Below are positions 26,295 to 35,531 of a DNA stretch of 64,000 nucleotides, piece by piece. Both the position numbers and the translations under genes were made by a program. Each line of letters starts with the position of its first letter. Within the stretch, counting starts at the first letter, position 1. Below the pieces are notes generated by a model. It had not been told where the DNA came from and did no database searches. It saw nothing but the letters and a program-made list of their open reading frames with translations. This stretch comes from Verrucomicrobiota bacterium (lineage in GTDB: Bacteria > Verrucomicrobiota > Verrucomicrobiia > Limisphaerales > UBA11320), in contig JACQFQ010000050.1 in the NCBI GenBank assembly GCA_016199985.1, positions 58,693 through 122,692 on the forward strand, read 5' to 3'.

Positions 26295-28493
26295 CTATTT
26301 CAGGGGCTGAATCTGCACCGCGCAAGCCTTGTAGCTGGGCTGTCGCGAGTGAGGGTCGAAGACGGCGAAAGTCAGCTTGTTGGTTTCGGCGTAGTGCATC
26401 GGGATGAAAACCTGCCCAGGCTGGACCTGCGGCGTGATGAAGGCTGTCGCGGTCAGTTCACCGCGCCTTGAGCGAACCCGGACAAGGCGGTTTGGCGCGA
26501 TCCGCAGCCGGCGAGCGTCGCGAGGGTTGATCTCCACATAGATGTTCGCCGGGCTGAGTTGTCGCAGCACGTCGCTCTTGTCGGTCCGCGAGCCCGTATG
26601 CCATTGCGAGGATGTGCCACGTCCGGTGAGCAGCACAAAGGGAAACCCAGCGTCCGGTGGTTCCGGCATCGGCCGGGGAGGATCGAACAGGAACCTCGCC
26701 TTGCCATCGGCGTGGTAGAACTTCCCGTCGGCGAAGAGCCGGCGCTCCTGTGGCGGGGATTCGGTGGGCGCCGCCAAAGGCCACTGGATTCCCCCGGCCC
26801 GATCGAGATGCTCGTAGTCGGCGATGCCCGTGATGTCGGAGGGTTGGTTCTTGGACAGCTCCTTGATCAACTGAAACGCCGCCTCGGGAGAGCTCCACCG
26901 AGCGAACATTTCGCCGCAGCCCCAATACTCGGCGACAAGCTTGCAAATGCTGAAGTCGCTCAGAGCGATGCCTGGCGCGCGACGGATCTTCTTCACCAGC
27001 CCGAAGCGGCGCTCGGAATTGATGAACGTGCCCTCTTTCTCGCCCCAGCCGGCGGCGGGAAGGAACAGGTCCGCGCGCCGGGCGGTCTCTGTCGTGGGAT
27101 ACATGTCCTGGACGACGAGAAAGTCCAGCTTGCCCAGGATTTCGTTGAACGCGTCCTGATGAATCCAGGAGTGCGAGCTGTTGGTGGCGATGACCCAAAG
27201 TCCCTTGATCGTGCCGTCGCGAATCCCGTCCACGATCTGGTCGTAGGCCCAGCTGGGCTCGGTGGGGATTGCTTCATCCGGCACCCCCAGCGTGGCGCTC
27301 ACCTTCGCGCGGTGCAGAGGGTTCTTGAAATCATGGCCGCCGATGAGGCCGCTGATATTGGCGTAGAGCCGCGACCCCATCGCGTTGCACTGGCCGGTGA
27401 TCGAATTCGCGCCCGTCCCGGGCCTGCCGATGTTCCCGGTCATCAGGGCCAGGTTGATGATGGCCTGGGCGGCGCGAGTGGATTCGTGGCTCTGGTTCAC
27501 GCCCATGGTCCACCAGAAGCTCACGGCCTTCCCATTATGGATCGCCGCGGCGAAATCGTGGAGATCCGCGACGCTCAATCCCGTTTCGGCCGCCACCTTG
27601 TCCGGGGACCATTGGCGCGCGAACCGCGCGAACTCCTCGAAATGGGTTGTGCTTTTCTCGATGAACGCGCGGTCGATCCAATCGTTTTCCAGAAGCAGAT
27701 GGGCGATCCCGTACAGCAGCGTCAGGTCGCTCTTGGGCTGGATGGCGTAATGCCGCGTCGCGGCCATCGCCGTCTCCGTCTTGCGGGGATCCACCACGAT
27801 GATCGTTGGCGATTTTTTGTTGCGCAGCACGCGCTGCCACATGATGGGGTGGGCGATGCAGGGGTTCGATCCGATGAAGATGAGCGTGTCGCTCTCCTCG
27901 AAGTCGGCGTAGGTGAAAGGCGGGGCGTCGTAACCGAAGCTCTGCTTGTAGGCGACGTGCGACGTGGCCATGCATTGCCGAGTGTTGCTGTCGCAGTGCA
28001 GCGCGCCCATGCCGAACTTGAACAGGCATCCGAGCAGCGCCATCTCCTCGGTGCAAATCTGGCCCGTTCCGAGAAACGCGATGCTGTGCGCGCCGTGCCG
28101 GGCCTGCGTCGCTTTCATCCGCGAGCAGAACTCCGTCATCGCGTCGTGCCAATCCACCGGACGCGGCTGGCCGCCGGCGTCGCGGAGGAGCGGGGTCGTC
28201 CCGCGGTCGGGGGCGGTCAGGGGCGTGAGCGCCTCCCAACCCTTCGGGCAGGCCATGCCCAGGTTCACCGGATAGCTCGCGTCCGCGCTCAGGTTGATCG
28301 CCTCGCCGTTCTTGACGTGCGCGTTCAGCCCGCAGCCCGTCGAGCAGAAGCCGCAGACCACGGTCGTCGTCCCGTCGGGCTTCAGGCGCGCGGGCACCTG
28401 GCCGAGGCCGAATTCGCCGGGGTGGAGCACGAGATCCTGCGTGAGCGGGCCGTGCCATAGGCGGAGCAGCGTGCTTTTGGGCTTGGTGGTCAT
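26295..28493 (-). CDS. nasA: Assimilatory-type molybdenum nitrate reductase, catalytic subunit
   Basis: 732 residues. The N-terminal CGFCSTGC...CPKG cysteines bind a [4Fe-4S] cluster; the body follows the molybdopterin oxidoreductase fold (FIGSNPCIAHP, VVDPRKTETA, WTMGVNQS, TGNIGRPGTGANSITGQCNAMGSR) and ends with the molydopterin dinucleotide-binding domain (LLTGRGTSSQWHTGSRT, INPRDARRL). TGQCNAMG carries the likely molybdenum Cys, as in NarB/NasA/NapA enzymes. There is no Tat signal, so it is cytoplasmic, and no C-terminal [2Fe-2S] BFD domain. It is the last gene of the operon, overlapping the DmsBC fusion by 4 bp. The symbol follows the Klebsiella usage. Confidence 0.88.
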   Translation of the reverse strand: MTTKPKSTLLRLWHGPLTQDLVLHPGEFGLGQVPARLKPDGTTTVVCGFCSTGCGLNAHVKNGEAINLSADASYPVNLGMACPKGWEALTPLTAPDRGTTPLLRDAGGQPRPVDWHDAMTEFCSRMKATQARHGAHSIAFLGTGQICTEEMALLGCLFKFGMGALHCDSNTRQCMATSHVAYKQSFGYDAPPFTYADFEESDTLIFIGSNPCIAHPIMWQRVLRNKKSPTIIVVDPRKTETAMAATRHYAIQPKSDLTLLYGIAHLLLENDWIDRAFIEKSTTHFEEFARFARQWSPDKVAAETGLSVADLHDFAAAIHNGKAVSFWWTMGVNQSHESTRAAQAIINLALMTGNIGRPGTGANSITGQCNAMGSRLYANISGLIGGHDFKNPLHRAKVSATLGVPDEAIPTEPSWAYDQIVDGIRDGTIKGLWVIATNSSHSWIHQDAFNEILGKLDFLVVQDMYPTTETARRADLFLPAAGWGEKEGTFINSERRFGLVKKIRRAPGIALSDFSICKLVAEYWGCGEMFARWSSPEAAFQLIKELSKNQPSDITGIADYEHLDRAGGIQWPLAAPTESPPQERRLFADGKFYHADGKARFLFDPPRPMPEPPDAGFPFVLLTGRGTSSQWHTGSRTDKSDVLRQLSPANIYVEINPRDARRLRIAPNRLVRVRSRRGELTATAFITPQVQPGQVFIPMHYAETNKLTFAVFDPHSRQPSYKACAVQIQPLK

Positions 28494-30079
28494 GAGGCGA
28501 CGCCTCCCGGCATGTTCACGGGCGCAACGGCGGCGAAGAATAGATAGCGCTCAAGCAGGTCGCCGAGGAGGCAGAGGGCGAGAGGCGCGACCCACGCGGC
28601 CGATCCCGCGTGACCGGCCAGAAAGAACGCGGGTAGGACTGCTCCGCCGAAGACGCCGAACGCGACGCGGACGCGGGCCGCCAGGCCGAGCGCGTCGGTC
28701 AACAGGCGCGCGCTCTTGTTGAGCGTCGTGAGCGTCAGCGAGTCCTGATCCACAAGGTGAAGAAAGATGCGATTCTCGAGGGCGAGCTTCCCCAGCGACG
28801 CGATCAGCAGCAACGCCGCCAGCCATGGACTGAACGGGCCCATCGTGGCCAGGGTCGCGGCCGTCCCGAGCGCCAGGGTCGTGCCGAAGAATCTTCCGAA
28901 GCACTGGGACGCGCTCCAGAACGCGCGCCGCGTGTCCGCATAGATCATCGCCGAACACGCCACTCCGAGCAGGCCGGCCGCCGCCGCCGCGATCGTCAAG
29001 GGGCGTTGCAGCCGGGCCAGGGGCGCGAACCAGGGCGTCGCGGCGGCCAGGGCGGCCAGCGACACGAAAGCGCCCAGGACGATGACTTCTCTGCTGAACC
29101 AGGAGCGGCGCCATCCGAGAAACGCCCGCCAGGCCTTGAGGGGCTTGCCCAGATGCAGCGACGCGACGCCAAGCGACAGCGCGCCAGCGAACGCCGCGAT
29201 CAGCGCGAGCCCCTTGGGTTGCGGAGCGAACGCCGCGGCCACGCTCGCGCCAACGGCCAACTGGGAGAGCACGAGCAGGAAAACCAGGGGCGGATGCGCG
29301 TCGGCCGGCGTCAGGCGCGCATGGTCGCCGGCGAGCAGATCCGCCGGCAGCGGCCGGGCGGACTTGTAACGGGTGGTGGGAAGCGTGTAGCCAGGGTCGG
29401 GAGTGGCGGGAAGAAAGCGCGCGGCGTCGCCCGGCTTCTCGGAGAATGCCCCCCGGACAACGCTCGTTTCCACGATGGCGATCCGAATGGCTTCGTTCGG
29501 ACACGCCTGCGCGCACGCCGGAGCCTCGCCCACCGCAAGACGCTCCGAGCACATGTCGCATTTGCGGACGATGCCTCGCCGGGCCGAGTACTTCGGCACG
29601 TCGTAGGGGCACTTCATCACGCAATACTGGCAGCCGATGCACTGATCATCGAGATGCCGCACGATGCCTGTGACGGGGTCTTTGTCATAGGCGAGGACGG
29701 GACACCCCTCGAGGCATCCCGGCTCAACGCAGTGATGGCAGGCCGTCGTGATGTTCTGCTGCTGCGGGGCGCGCCAGTTGTCGCTGAACAGCAGGCCGAC
29801 ATCGCGCCATGTCTCCCCGTCGTCGAGTCCGTTCATCGAGTGACACGCGGAGACGCAGGCCTTGCAGCCGGTGCATTTGTCGAGATCGACCTCGAAGGCG
29901 TATTGCTGCCCGACCTTCGGCAGCGTGAGCGGAATGAGGTCGCGGTAGAATCGAGCCTGCGCCGGCGTCGCTTCGCGCTCGTGTTTCTGCGAAAAGCGCT
30001 CGACGGCGGTCAGATTGCGCTGCTCGGCGAGCAACTCGTCGATCAGCGTGCGGTGATTGTCCTGGGCTGGAGCGCTCAT
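28490..30079 (-). CDS. DmsB-DmsC fusion: iron-sulfur and membrane-anchor subunit
   Basis: 529 residues. The first half (about 55-205) is a DmsB-like ferredoxin with four cysteine clusters: CTGCKACVSAC, CHHCVEPGCLEGCP, CIGCQYCVMKCP and CDMCSERL...CAQACP. After a linker the second half (about 245-529) is a DmsC-like membrane protein with some eight hydrophobic helices, which would take electrons from quinol. Fusion in one chain and position between nirA and the nitrate reductase gene imply a quinol-linked electron supply to the reductase, unusual for an assimilatory enzyme. Start ATG 30079 has GGGAG 7 nt upstream. A 133-bp gap separates it from nirA. Confidence 0.87.
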   Translation of the reverse strand: MSAPAQDNHRTLIDELLAEQRNLTAVERFSQKHEREATPAQARFYRDLIPLTLPKVGQQYAFEVDLDKCTGCKACVSACHSMNGLDDGETWRDVGLLFSDNWRAPQQQNITTACHHCVEPGCLEGCPVLAYDKDPVTGIVRHLDDQCIGCQYCVMKCPYDVPKYSARRGIVRKCDMCSERLAVGEAPACAQACPNEAIRIAIVETSVVRGAFSEKPGDAARFLPATPDPGYTLPTTRYKSARPLPADLLAGDHARLTPADAHPPLVFLLVLSQLAVGASVAAAFAPQPKGLALIAAFAGALSLGVASLHLGKPLKAWRAFLGWRRSWFSREVIVLGAFVSLAALAAATPWFAPLARLQRPLTIAAAAAGLLGVACSAMIYADTRRAFWSASQCFGRFFGTTLALGTAATLATMGPFSPWLAALLLIASLGKLALENRIFLHLVDQDSLTLTTLNKSARLLTDALGLAARVRVAFGVFGGAVLPAFFLAGHAGSAAWVAPLALCLLGDLLERYLFFAAVAPVNMPGGVAS

Positions 30080-30212
30080 TCAACAGCTCCCGCCTCGAGA
30101 CGCGCCCCCCTCTTGCGCCTTTTACCCTCCGCTTGCGACGCGAGTGGATGGAAGAGTCGGAAAGCGCTTGGGCCGCGCCCTGTTGAGCTGTGGGGATGAG
30201 ACAGGAGCGGCT

Positions 30213-31928
30213 TCATTCGTCGTTCGTGAAGAACGCCTGGAGCGTGTTCAGGTCGTGGCGAGCGGTGAACTTCTGGAACGGCTCATTGGGCTCGCGGTGG
30301 CGCAGGTAGCTCTTCAACATGCTCTCCAGCGTTGTCTTGAGGCCTTCGACCGTGAGCCCGGTGAAGATCTGTCGGCCCACGGCCTGGTTCGCGCCGAAGC
30401 CGCCTCCGATGAACACGTGGTAGCCGTCCTCGCCCTTCACCTTTGTGCCCAGCAGGCCGATGTCGCCCATGTAATGCTGCGCGCAGGAGTTGGGGCAGCC
30501 GGTCAGGTGGATGTTGACCGGTTGATCGAGCGCGACCTTCTTCTCGAGATAATCGGCGAGGGCGATGGCATGAGCCTTGGTGTTCGCTTGCGCGAATTTG
30601 CAGTAGGAGCTTCCGGTGCACGCGATCAGCCCGCCGCGAAGCATCGACTGTCGTGTGTCAAAGCCGATCTTGCGCAGCGCTTTTTCCACCGTGCCGACAT
30701 AGGCGTCGGGGACATTCGGGATGATGAAATTCTGCCACACCGTCAGCCGGATCTCGCCCGAGCCATAGAGATCGGCGATCTCCGCGACCCGCAGCATCTG
30801 CTTGGCGGTGATCTGGCCGACGGGCATCGCGACGCCAATGTAGTTGAGTCCCGCCTGCCTCTGAGCGTAAACGCCGACGTGCGAGTGGGGCAGCTTCTGC
30901 CCGGGGTATTGAATCGCCGCCGGATCGAGCGGCGAGCGGGGCAGCTTCTTGCCGAGAATCTTCTCCGCCTCGGCGAGGTATTTGTCCAGCGACCAAGTTT
31001 CGAGCAGATGCTTGAGCCGTGCCTTCTTGCGGTCGCCGCGATTGCCGTTGGCGATGTAGACGCGGACCAGCGCGACGACGACACTGTTGAGCTCGGACGG
31101 CTTCACCCACACGCCAATGTCGCGCGCGAAGGCCTTGTGGCCGGTTGCGCCGCCCAGCGCGATGCGGAAGAGGACCTCGTCTCCGACCTTCACGGCCTTC
31201 GCTCCGATGTCGTTCGTGTCCTCGACTGTTCCGATCAGGCCGCCGCCATCGTAGGCGATGTTGAACTTGCGCGGCATGTCGTAGAAGGAGCGATCATTGA
31301 TGATGATCTGGCCCAACTCCTGGCAGAGCGGCAGCACGTCGATCAGCTCGTGCGGATCGATGCCCGCGGTGGGGTTCGCCGTGAGATTGCGGATGTTGTC
31401 GGCGCCGCTGCCGCGAGTGTGGAGGCCGACGGATTGAACGCGGCGAAGGAACTCCGGGCAATCCTTGGGCTGGATAAGCCGCATCTGCAGATTGGCCCGC
31501 GTCGTGATCTGGATGTAACCGCTCGTCAGCGCCTTCGCGATGTCCGCCAGCTCCCGGAGCTGAAATGTCTTCAGGAGGCCGCCCGGAATCCGCAGCCGGG
31601 CCATGAACGCCTCCTTGTTCGGCGTGAGGAAGAAGAGGCCGTTCCACTTGAACCGGAAGATCTCCTCCTTGTCGGGCGCCTTGTTGCTGACCGCGTTCTC
31701 GGTGATCTGGTCGTAGGCGTCGAGCGGGTGCAGCTCGTGCTTGACGCGCTCCTCGAAAATCAGGTCGTCCCGCGACACCGTCTTTCCAGGCGCCGGAGCG
31801 GGTTCGACGTCGCCAAATCTCACTCCGTGCGCGGCGAGACCCGCGAAGAACCCTTCCAGGTATCTCCGCTGATCGTCATTGAGCGGGTCGCCGTTGATGT
31901 GCTGAACGGGGATTTCGGGAGTGCTCAT
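30213..31928 (-). CDS. nirA: NirA-type assimilatory nitrite reductase
   Basis: 571 residues. Two ferrodoxin-like half-domains and sirohaem/[4Fe-4S] halves are recognisable: NIRNLTANP, the Cys pairs ACTGSSYC and TGCPNSC that coordinate the coupled cluster, and GGGFG near the end. It reduces nitrite to ammonium in the cytoplasm with six electrons. Length and the central MLRGGLIACTG context favour nitrite over sulfite reductase, as does its place in a nitrate cluster; sulfite reductase activity cannot be excluded from sequence. An N-terminal extension of about 70 residues precedes the first domain. It sits between the CysJ-like flavoprotein (105 bp) and the DmsBC fusion. Confidence 0.9.
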   Translation of the reverse strand: MSTPEIPVQHINGDPLNDDQRRYLEGFFAGLAAHGVRFGDVEPAPAPGKTVSRDDLIFEERVKHELHPLDAYDQITENAVSNKAPDKEEIFRFKWNGLFFLTPNKEAFMARLRIPGGLLKTFQLRELADIAKALTSGYIQITTRANLQMRLIQPKDCPEFLRRVQSVGLHTRGSGADNIRNLTANPTAGIDPHELIDVLPLCQELGQIIINDRSFYDMPRKFNIAYDGGGLIGTVEDTNDIGAKAVKVGDEVLFRIALGGATGHKAFARDIGVWVKPSELNSVVVALVRVYIANGNRGDRKKARLKHLLETWSLDKYLAEAEKILGKKLPRSPLDPAAIQYPGQKLPHSHVGVYAQRQAGLNYIGVAMPVGQITAKQMLRVAEIADLYGSGEIRLTVWQNFIIPNVPDAYVGTVEKALRKIGFDTRQSMLRGGLIACTGSSYCKFAQANTKAHAIALADYLEKKVALDQPVNIHLTGCPNSCAQHYMGDIGLLGTKVKGEDGYHVFIGGGFGANQAVGRQIFTGLTVEGLKTTLESMLKSYLRHREPNEPFQKFTARHDLNTLQAFFTNDE

Positions 31929-32033
31929 GGCTCGCGCCTCGTCGGCCGCTTGGAGGTTGTGGCTGGCGCGTGCCGCCGGGCGGCGGGGCTTGCTGGGGAC
32001 GCCTCGCGCGTCCGTGAACGCGACTGTTGGCGG

Positions 32034-33836
32034 TCAGTACACATCGCGTTGATAACGTTTGTCCGCCTTCATCCCTTTCACGAACTCCGCCGCCGCGTCC
32101 GAGCTCAAGCCGCCGGCGGTCTCGGCGATTTTGTGAAGCGCGGCGTCGACATCCTTGGCCATGCGGCTGGCGTCGCCGCAAACGTAGAAGTGCGCCCCCG
32201 CCTGGAGCCACGACCAGAGCTCGGCGGCGTTCTCCAGCATCCGGTGCTGAACGTAAACCTTCTCGGCCTGGTCGCGGGAGAAAGCGAGATCAAGGCGCGT
32301 GAGCAAGCCGCTCCGTTGCCATGCGGCGATCTGCTCCTCGTACAGGAAGTCCGCGGAGCGTTTTTGGTCGCCGAAAAACAGCCAGTTGCGTCCCTTCGCT
32401 CCGTTGGCGAGCCGTTCCTCGAGGAACGCGCGGAATGGCGCTATTCCTGTGCCCGGGCCGACCATGATCATCGGCGTGTCGCCGCTCGCGGGCGGCTTGA
32501 AGCCGTGCGAAGGCTGCACAAAAACCTTCACGGCGCCCGACTCGCCCGCCCGGTCCGCGAGAAAGGTGGAGGCCACGCCTTTTCGGAGACGGCCGTGGCT
32601 CTGGTAACGCACCGCTCCGACGGTGAGATGCACCTCGCCGGGATGCGCCTTGGGGCTCGATGAGATGCTATAAAGCCGGGGCGCGAGACGGCGCAGCATG
32701 GGCAGCAGCCGCGCTATGGGGAAGGGCGACGGCGCGAGACGGAGGACATCCGTCACATCGCGGCCCCAGAGCCACTTCTTCAAATCCTCGCGTCGCTCAG
32801 GGGCCACGAGCGGCGCGAGCGCGCTGTCGGGGCTGGCTTGAGCGACCGCGGCGAGGAGCTCCGGCGAGGGCTTGCAAACGTCATAGTCTTTCGCGAGGGC
32901 CTCGCGCAGTCGTTTGGCGCTCTCGCCCACGGAGACCTTTTCCTCTCCATCGCAGCCCAGCGCGGCGAGCAGTTCGTTTACGAGGTCGGGGCAGTTCTCC
33001 GGCAGAACGCCCAGCGCGTCCCCGGCCTCATAGGCGAGGCCGCTGCCGGCGAGGCTGATCTCGTAGTGGCGCACTTCCTTGTCCGAGCCTGCCTTGTTCA
33101 GAAGCACGTTCTTGAGCAGCCGCGCGGGGAATGGATTGGCCTTGCCGAAAGCGAGCGTCGGCGTCGCCCCGTTCGATTCGCGCTCGGGCCGCGTCTCCGT
33201 GTGCGTCCCATTGCCGTGGCTCGCTCCTGGGGATGATCCGTTCGTCCCGGCCCCTTCTTCCAAGCGCTGCAGCAATCGGTCCATCCAGGCCTTCGCCTTC
33301 GATTCGTAGTCGAGATCGCATTCCACCAGCGGGTGGACCCGTCTCGCGCCCAGGGTTTCAAGGCGGGCATCTATCTTTTTGCCGGCCGCGCAGAAATGCT
33401 CGTAGTTGGTGTCGCCGAGGGCGAGGACCGAAAAGCGGAGATGGGCGAGCGATGCCGCCGCGTCGGTCTGCAACCAATCCCAGAACGCCTGGGCGTTGTC
33501 GGGCATGTCTCCGTCGCCGTACGTGCTGGTGATCACGACCAAGTCCGCCTCCCGGCTCCAGTCGATCGTCGCGTGGGCGGCTGCTTCGACGACCCGGGCC
33601 TGGCGCCCTCGCCCCTTGGAGTCCTTTGCGAACTGCTTGGCGAGCCGCTCGGCGGTTCCGGTCTGGCTTCCGTAGAGAACGGCCAGGGGCTTCCCGGAGG
33701 CCGGCTTGCCGTTGCCTGTCGCGCCAGCGGGCACATAACCCTTGCCGGCGAGCAGGCCGGCCAGGTAGCCGTTGAGCCAGAGCCGTTGAAGCGGATCAAA
33801 CGGCGCCGTTTCAGGGATGTGAGGATCGGCGGTCAT
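32034..33836 (-). CDS. CysJ-like diflavin reductase (flavodoxin, FAD and NADPH domains)
   Basis: 600 residues from ATG 33836, whose ATGA overlaps the stop of the kinase/phosphatase gene. A flavodoxin domain (LYGSQTGTAERLA, ITSTYGDGDMPDNA, ALGDTNYEHFC) is followed by a connecting FAD domain (RLYSISSSP, GVASTFLADR) and an NADP-binding domain (MVGPGTGIAPFRAF, LFFGDQKRSADFLY, YVCGDASRMAKDV), ending in KRYQRDVY. The family is the flavoprotein subunit of sulfite reductase. Placed directly upstream of nirA and without cysI, it most likely passes electrons from NADPH to the nitrite reductase, replacing ferredoxin; this is inference. Confidence 0.87.
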   Translation of the reverse strand: MTADPHIPETAPFDPLQRLWLNGYLAGLLAGKGYVPAGATGNGKPASGKPLAVLYGSQTGTAERLAKQFAKDSKGRGRQARVVEAAAHATIDWSREADLVVITSTYGDGDMPDNAQAFWDWLQTDAAASLAHLRFSVLALGDTNYEHFCAAGKKIDARLETLGARRVHPLVECDLDYESKAKAWMDRLLQRLEEGAGTNGSSPGASHGNGTHTETRPERESNGATPTLAFGKANPFPARLLKNVLLNKAGSDKEVRHYEISLAGSGLAYEAGDALGVLPENCPDLVNELLAALGCDGEEKVSVGESAKRLREALAKDYDVCKPSPELLAAVAQASPDSALAPLVAPERREDLKKWLWGRDVTDVLRLAPSPFPIARLLPMLRRLAPRLYSISSSPKAHPGEVHLTVGAVRYQSHGRLRKGVASTFLADRAGESGAVKVFVQPSHGFKPPASGDTPMIMVGPGTGIAPFRAFLEERLANGAKGRNWLFFGDQKRSADFLYEEQIAAWQRSGLLTRLDLAFSRDQAEKVYVQHRMLENAAELWSWLQAGAHFYVCGDASRMAKDVDAALHKIAETAGGLSSDAAAEFVKGMKADKRYQRDVY

Positions 33837-35527
33837 GGATGATTCTGTCGCAGGAGCAGGAGCAGCAGCGCGAGGCACGCGGCCATCAGCAGAAAGAAGC
33901 CGGTCTTGTAAAAGAGCAGGGGATTGCGCTCGATCAGCGGCGCGCCGGGCCGATGAAAGGGACGAACCTTCTCGGGGTTTTCCAGCTCAAACAGCATCTC
34001 GCTGTAAGTCTCGTGTCGCAGCGCGGGATTCGCGGCGATCGAGCGCGCAATAACGGTCTCCAGCCAGGGCGAGACATGCGGGTTCAGCGCGCCGAGCGGG
34101 CGCGCCAGCGCGAATACGGGCTGCTGGAACGGCTCCACTTCGCCGTAGGGAAGGCGGCCGGTGAGCGCTTCATAAAGCGTGACTCCCAGCGAAAACATCT
34201 CCGTCGTCTCGGTGATGGCCGCCCCGGTGAATCGCTCCGGCGCGAGATAGCTCGGGGTTCCCGCGCGTCCCTGCAGGCTGAATACCTCCGTCACGCTGCC
34301 GAGATCAATGAGCTTGAATCGAAGCCCGCCGGCCTCCCCCAGGACCAGGATGTTCTCGGGCTTGATGTCGCCGTGAACAAAGTCGTGGCTGAGGAGGTAC
34401 TGCTCGGCGCGCAACAGAAACTTCGCCAGCTCGACGGCCTGCGCCGGCGTCAGGGCGCCGTAGTCGGCGATGAACTGCTTGAGGGTGGGGGCGTGGATGT
34501 ACTCCAGCGCGTAGTAGGTCGCGGTGGCCCCCTCCGGCGCGAAGGCGGCGGGAAAGAAGTCGGCGACAAGCTGCGTGGCATGCCAGATCTCCCGGAGAAA
34601 CGCGGCCAGCGCGGCTTCGTTGTGCGCGGCGTCGCGCGGGGCGAATTTCAGGACGTAGGAGGCGCCCTGACGCGCGGCGAGCCAGATGCGATCGCTGGCG
34701 CGGAAGGTCCGACGCAGCGTGAACCCGTCGATCACGTCCCCGATCTGGAGCCGGTCCGGCACGCACACGCCGGGGTCGGAGCCACGATGCGCGGAGCCTG
34801 TTTCCAGCACGCGCAGCGTGACCGCCATGAGGTCGTCGATCTGGTCCGGGGTCGCCGCGCGATGCGCCGCGGAGGCGATGGCGGCGGCCGTCGCCCCGCG
34901 GTCGAGCATCCCGGCCAGCGTGGCGTCGTCGAGCACATCGCTCACGCCGTCGGTGCACAGCAGCAGCACGTCGCCGGTCCGGATCGGCACGTCCCGGGAG
35001 GCGGGGGTCAGATCCGCGGCCAATCCCATCGCGCACGTCAGCACATGGGCGCGCTGCGGATCTGACTCCCGGTGATCGGTGGAAAGACGCGTGAGCACGC
35101 CCGCTCGCCAGAGGTAAACCCTGGAATCGCCGGCGTTGAGGACATGGGCGCGGTCGCCTTCGAGCGCGACGGCGGCGATGGTGGTGGCCAGCTCGGGCGA
35201 GTCGAACCGCGTGATGCCTTCCTGATGGAACCGACGGTTGAGGTGGCGCGTGATCTCCTCAAGCGCCTTGCCCGCCGTCCAGGCCCGCGGACGGGCGGGG
35301 AAATTCCGGGCGAGTGTTTCGACGGCGCGCGCGGCCGCCTCCCCGCCTCGCTTCGCCGCGCCGAGCCCGTCGGCGACAACCGCCACGACCGCGCTTTCAA
35401 ACTCTTTCACGATCGCCGCGTCCTCCGTCGGGCGCCCATCCTCCCGGGCATAGCCGAACTTCTCCGCGCTGACGCGCAAATGGCCGGAGCTCGAGGGCGA
35501 GGCGGTTTTTTCCAAGGCGCAGAGCAT
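33833..35527 (-). CDS. Bifunctional PP2C-type phosphatase / Ser-Thr protein kinase, membrane-anchored
   Basis: 564 residues. N-terminal PP2C domain (about 10-245): VVADGLGAAKRGG, HVLNAGDSRVYL, LLCTDGVSDVL supply the metal-binding Asp residues. Kinase domain (about 265-520): Lys in YVLKFAP, catalytic loop FVHGDIKPENIL (HGD in place of HRD), metal loop IDLGSV (DLG), activation segment GTPSYLAPERF; the glycine loop is poorly kept. One C-terminal transmembrane helix (about 543-560) anchors it with both domains in the cytoplasm. Genes of this architecture are known beside nitrate transporters and nitrite reductases in Pseudomonas. It lies 4 bp after narK and overlaps the next gene, so it probably controls uptake or reduction of nitrate by phosphorylation. 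Confidence 0.9.
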   Translation of the reverse strand: MLCALEKTASPSSSGHLRVSAEKFGYAREDGRPTEDAAIVKEFESAVVAVVADGLGAAKRGGEAAARAVETLARNFPARPRAWTAGKALEEITRHLNRRFHQEGITRFDSPELATTIAAVALEGDRAHVLNAGDSRVYLWRAGVLTRLSTDHRESDPQRAHVLTCAMGLAADLTPASRDVPIRTGDVLLLCTDGVSDVLDDATLAGMLDRGATAAAIASAAHRAATPDQIDDLMAVTLRVLETGSAHRGSDPGVCVPDRLQIGDVIDGFTLRRTFRASDRIWLAARQGASYVLKFAPRDAAHNEAALAAFLREIWHATQLVADFFPAAFAPEGATATYYALEYIHAPTLKQFIADYGALTPAQAVELAKFLLRAEQYLLSHDFVHGDIKPENILVLGEAGGLRFKLIDLGSVTEVFSLQGRAGTPSYLAPERFTGAAITETTEMFSLGVTLYEALTGRLPYGEVEPFQQPVFALARPLGALNPHVSPWLETVIARSIAANPALRHETYSEMLFELENPEKVRPFHRPGAPLIERNPLLFYKTGFFLLMAACLALLLLLLRQNHP

Positions 35528-35531
35528 GGCG

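Noticed and set aside
26559..28460. 633-codon plus-strand frame inside the nitrate reductase gene
   Set aside because: Antisense shadow; the minus strand gives the Cys cluster and molybdopterin motifs in order.
30057..32663. 868-codon plus-strand frame across nirA and the flavoprotein gene
   Set aside because: It spans two real minus-strand genes and their gap, and has no recognisable domain.
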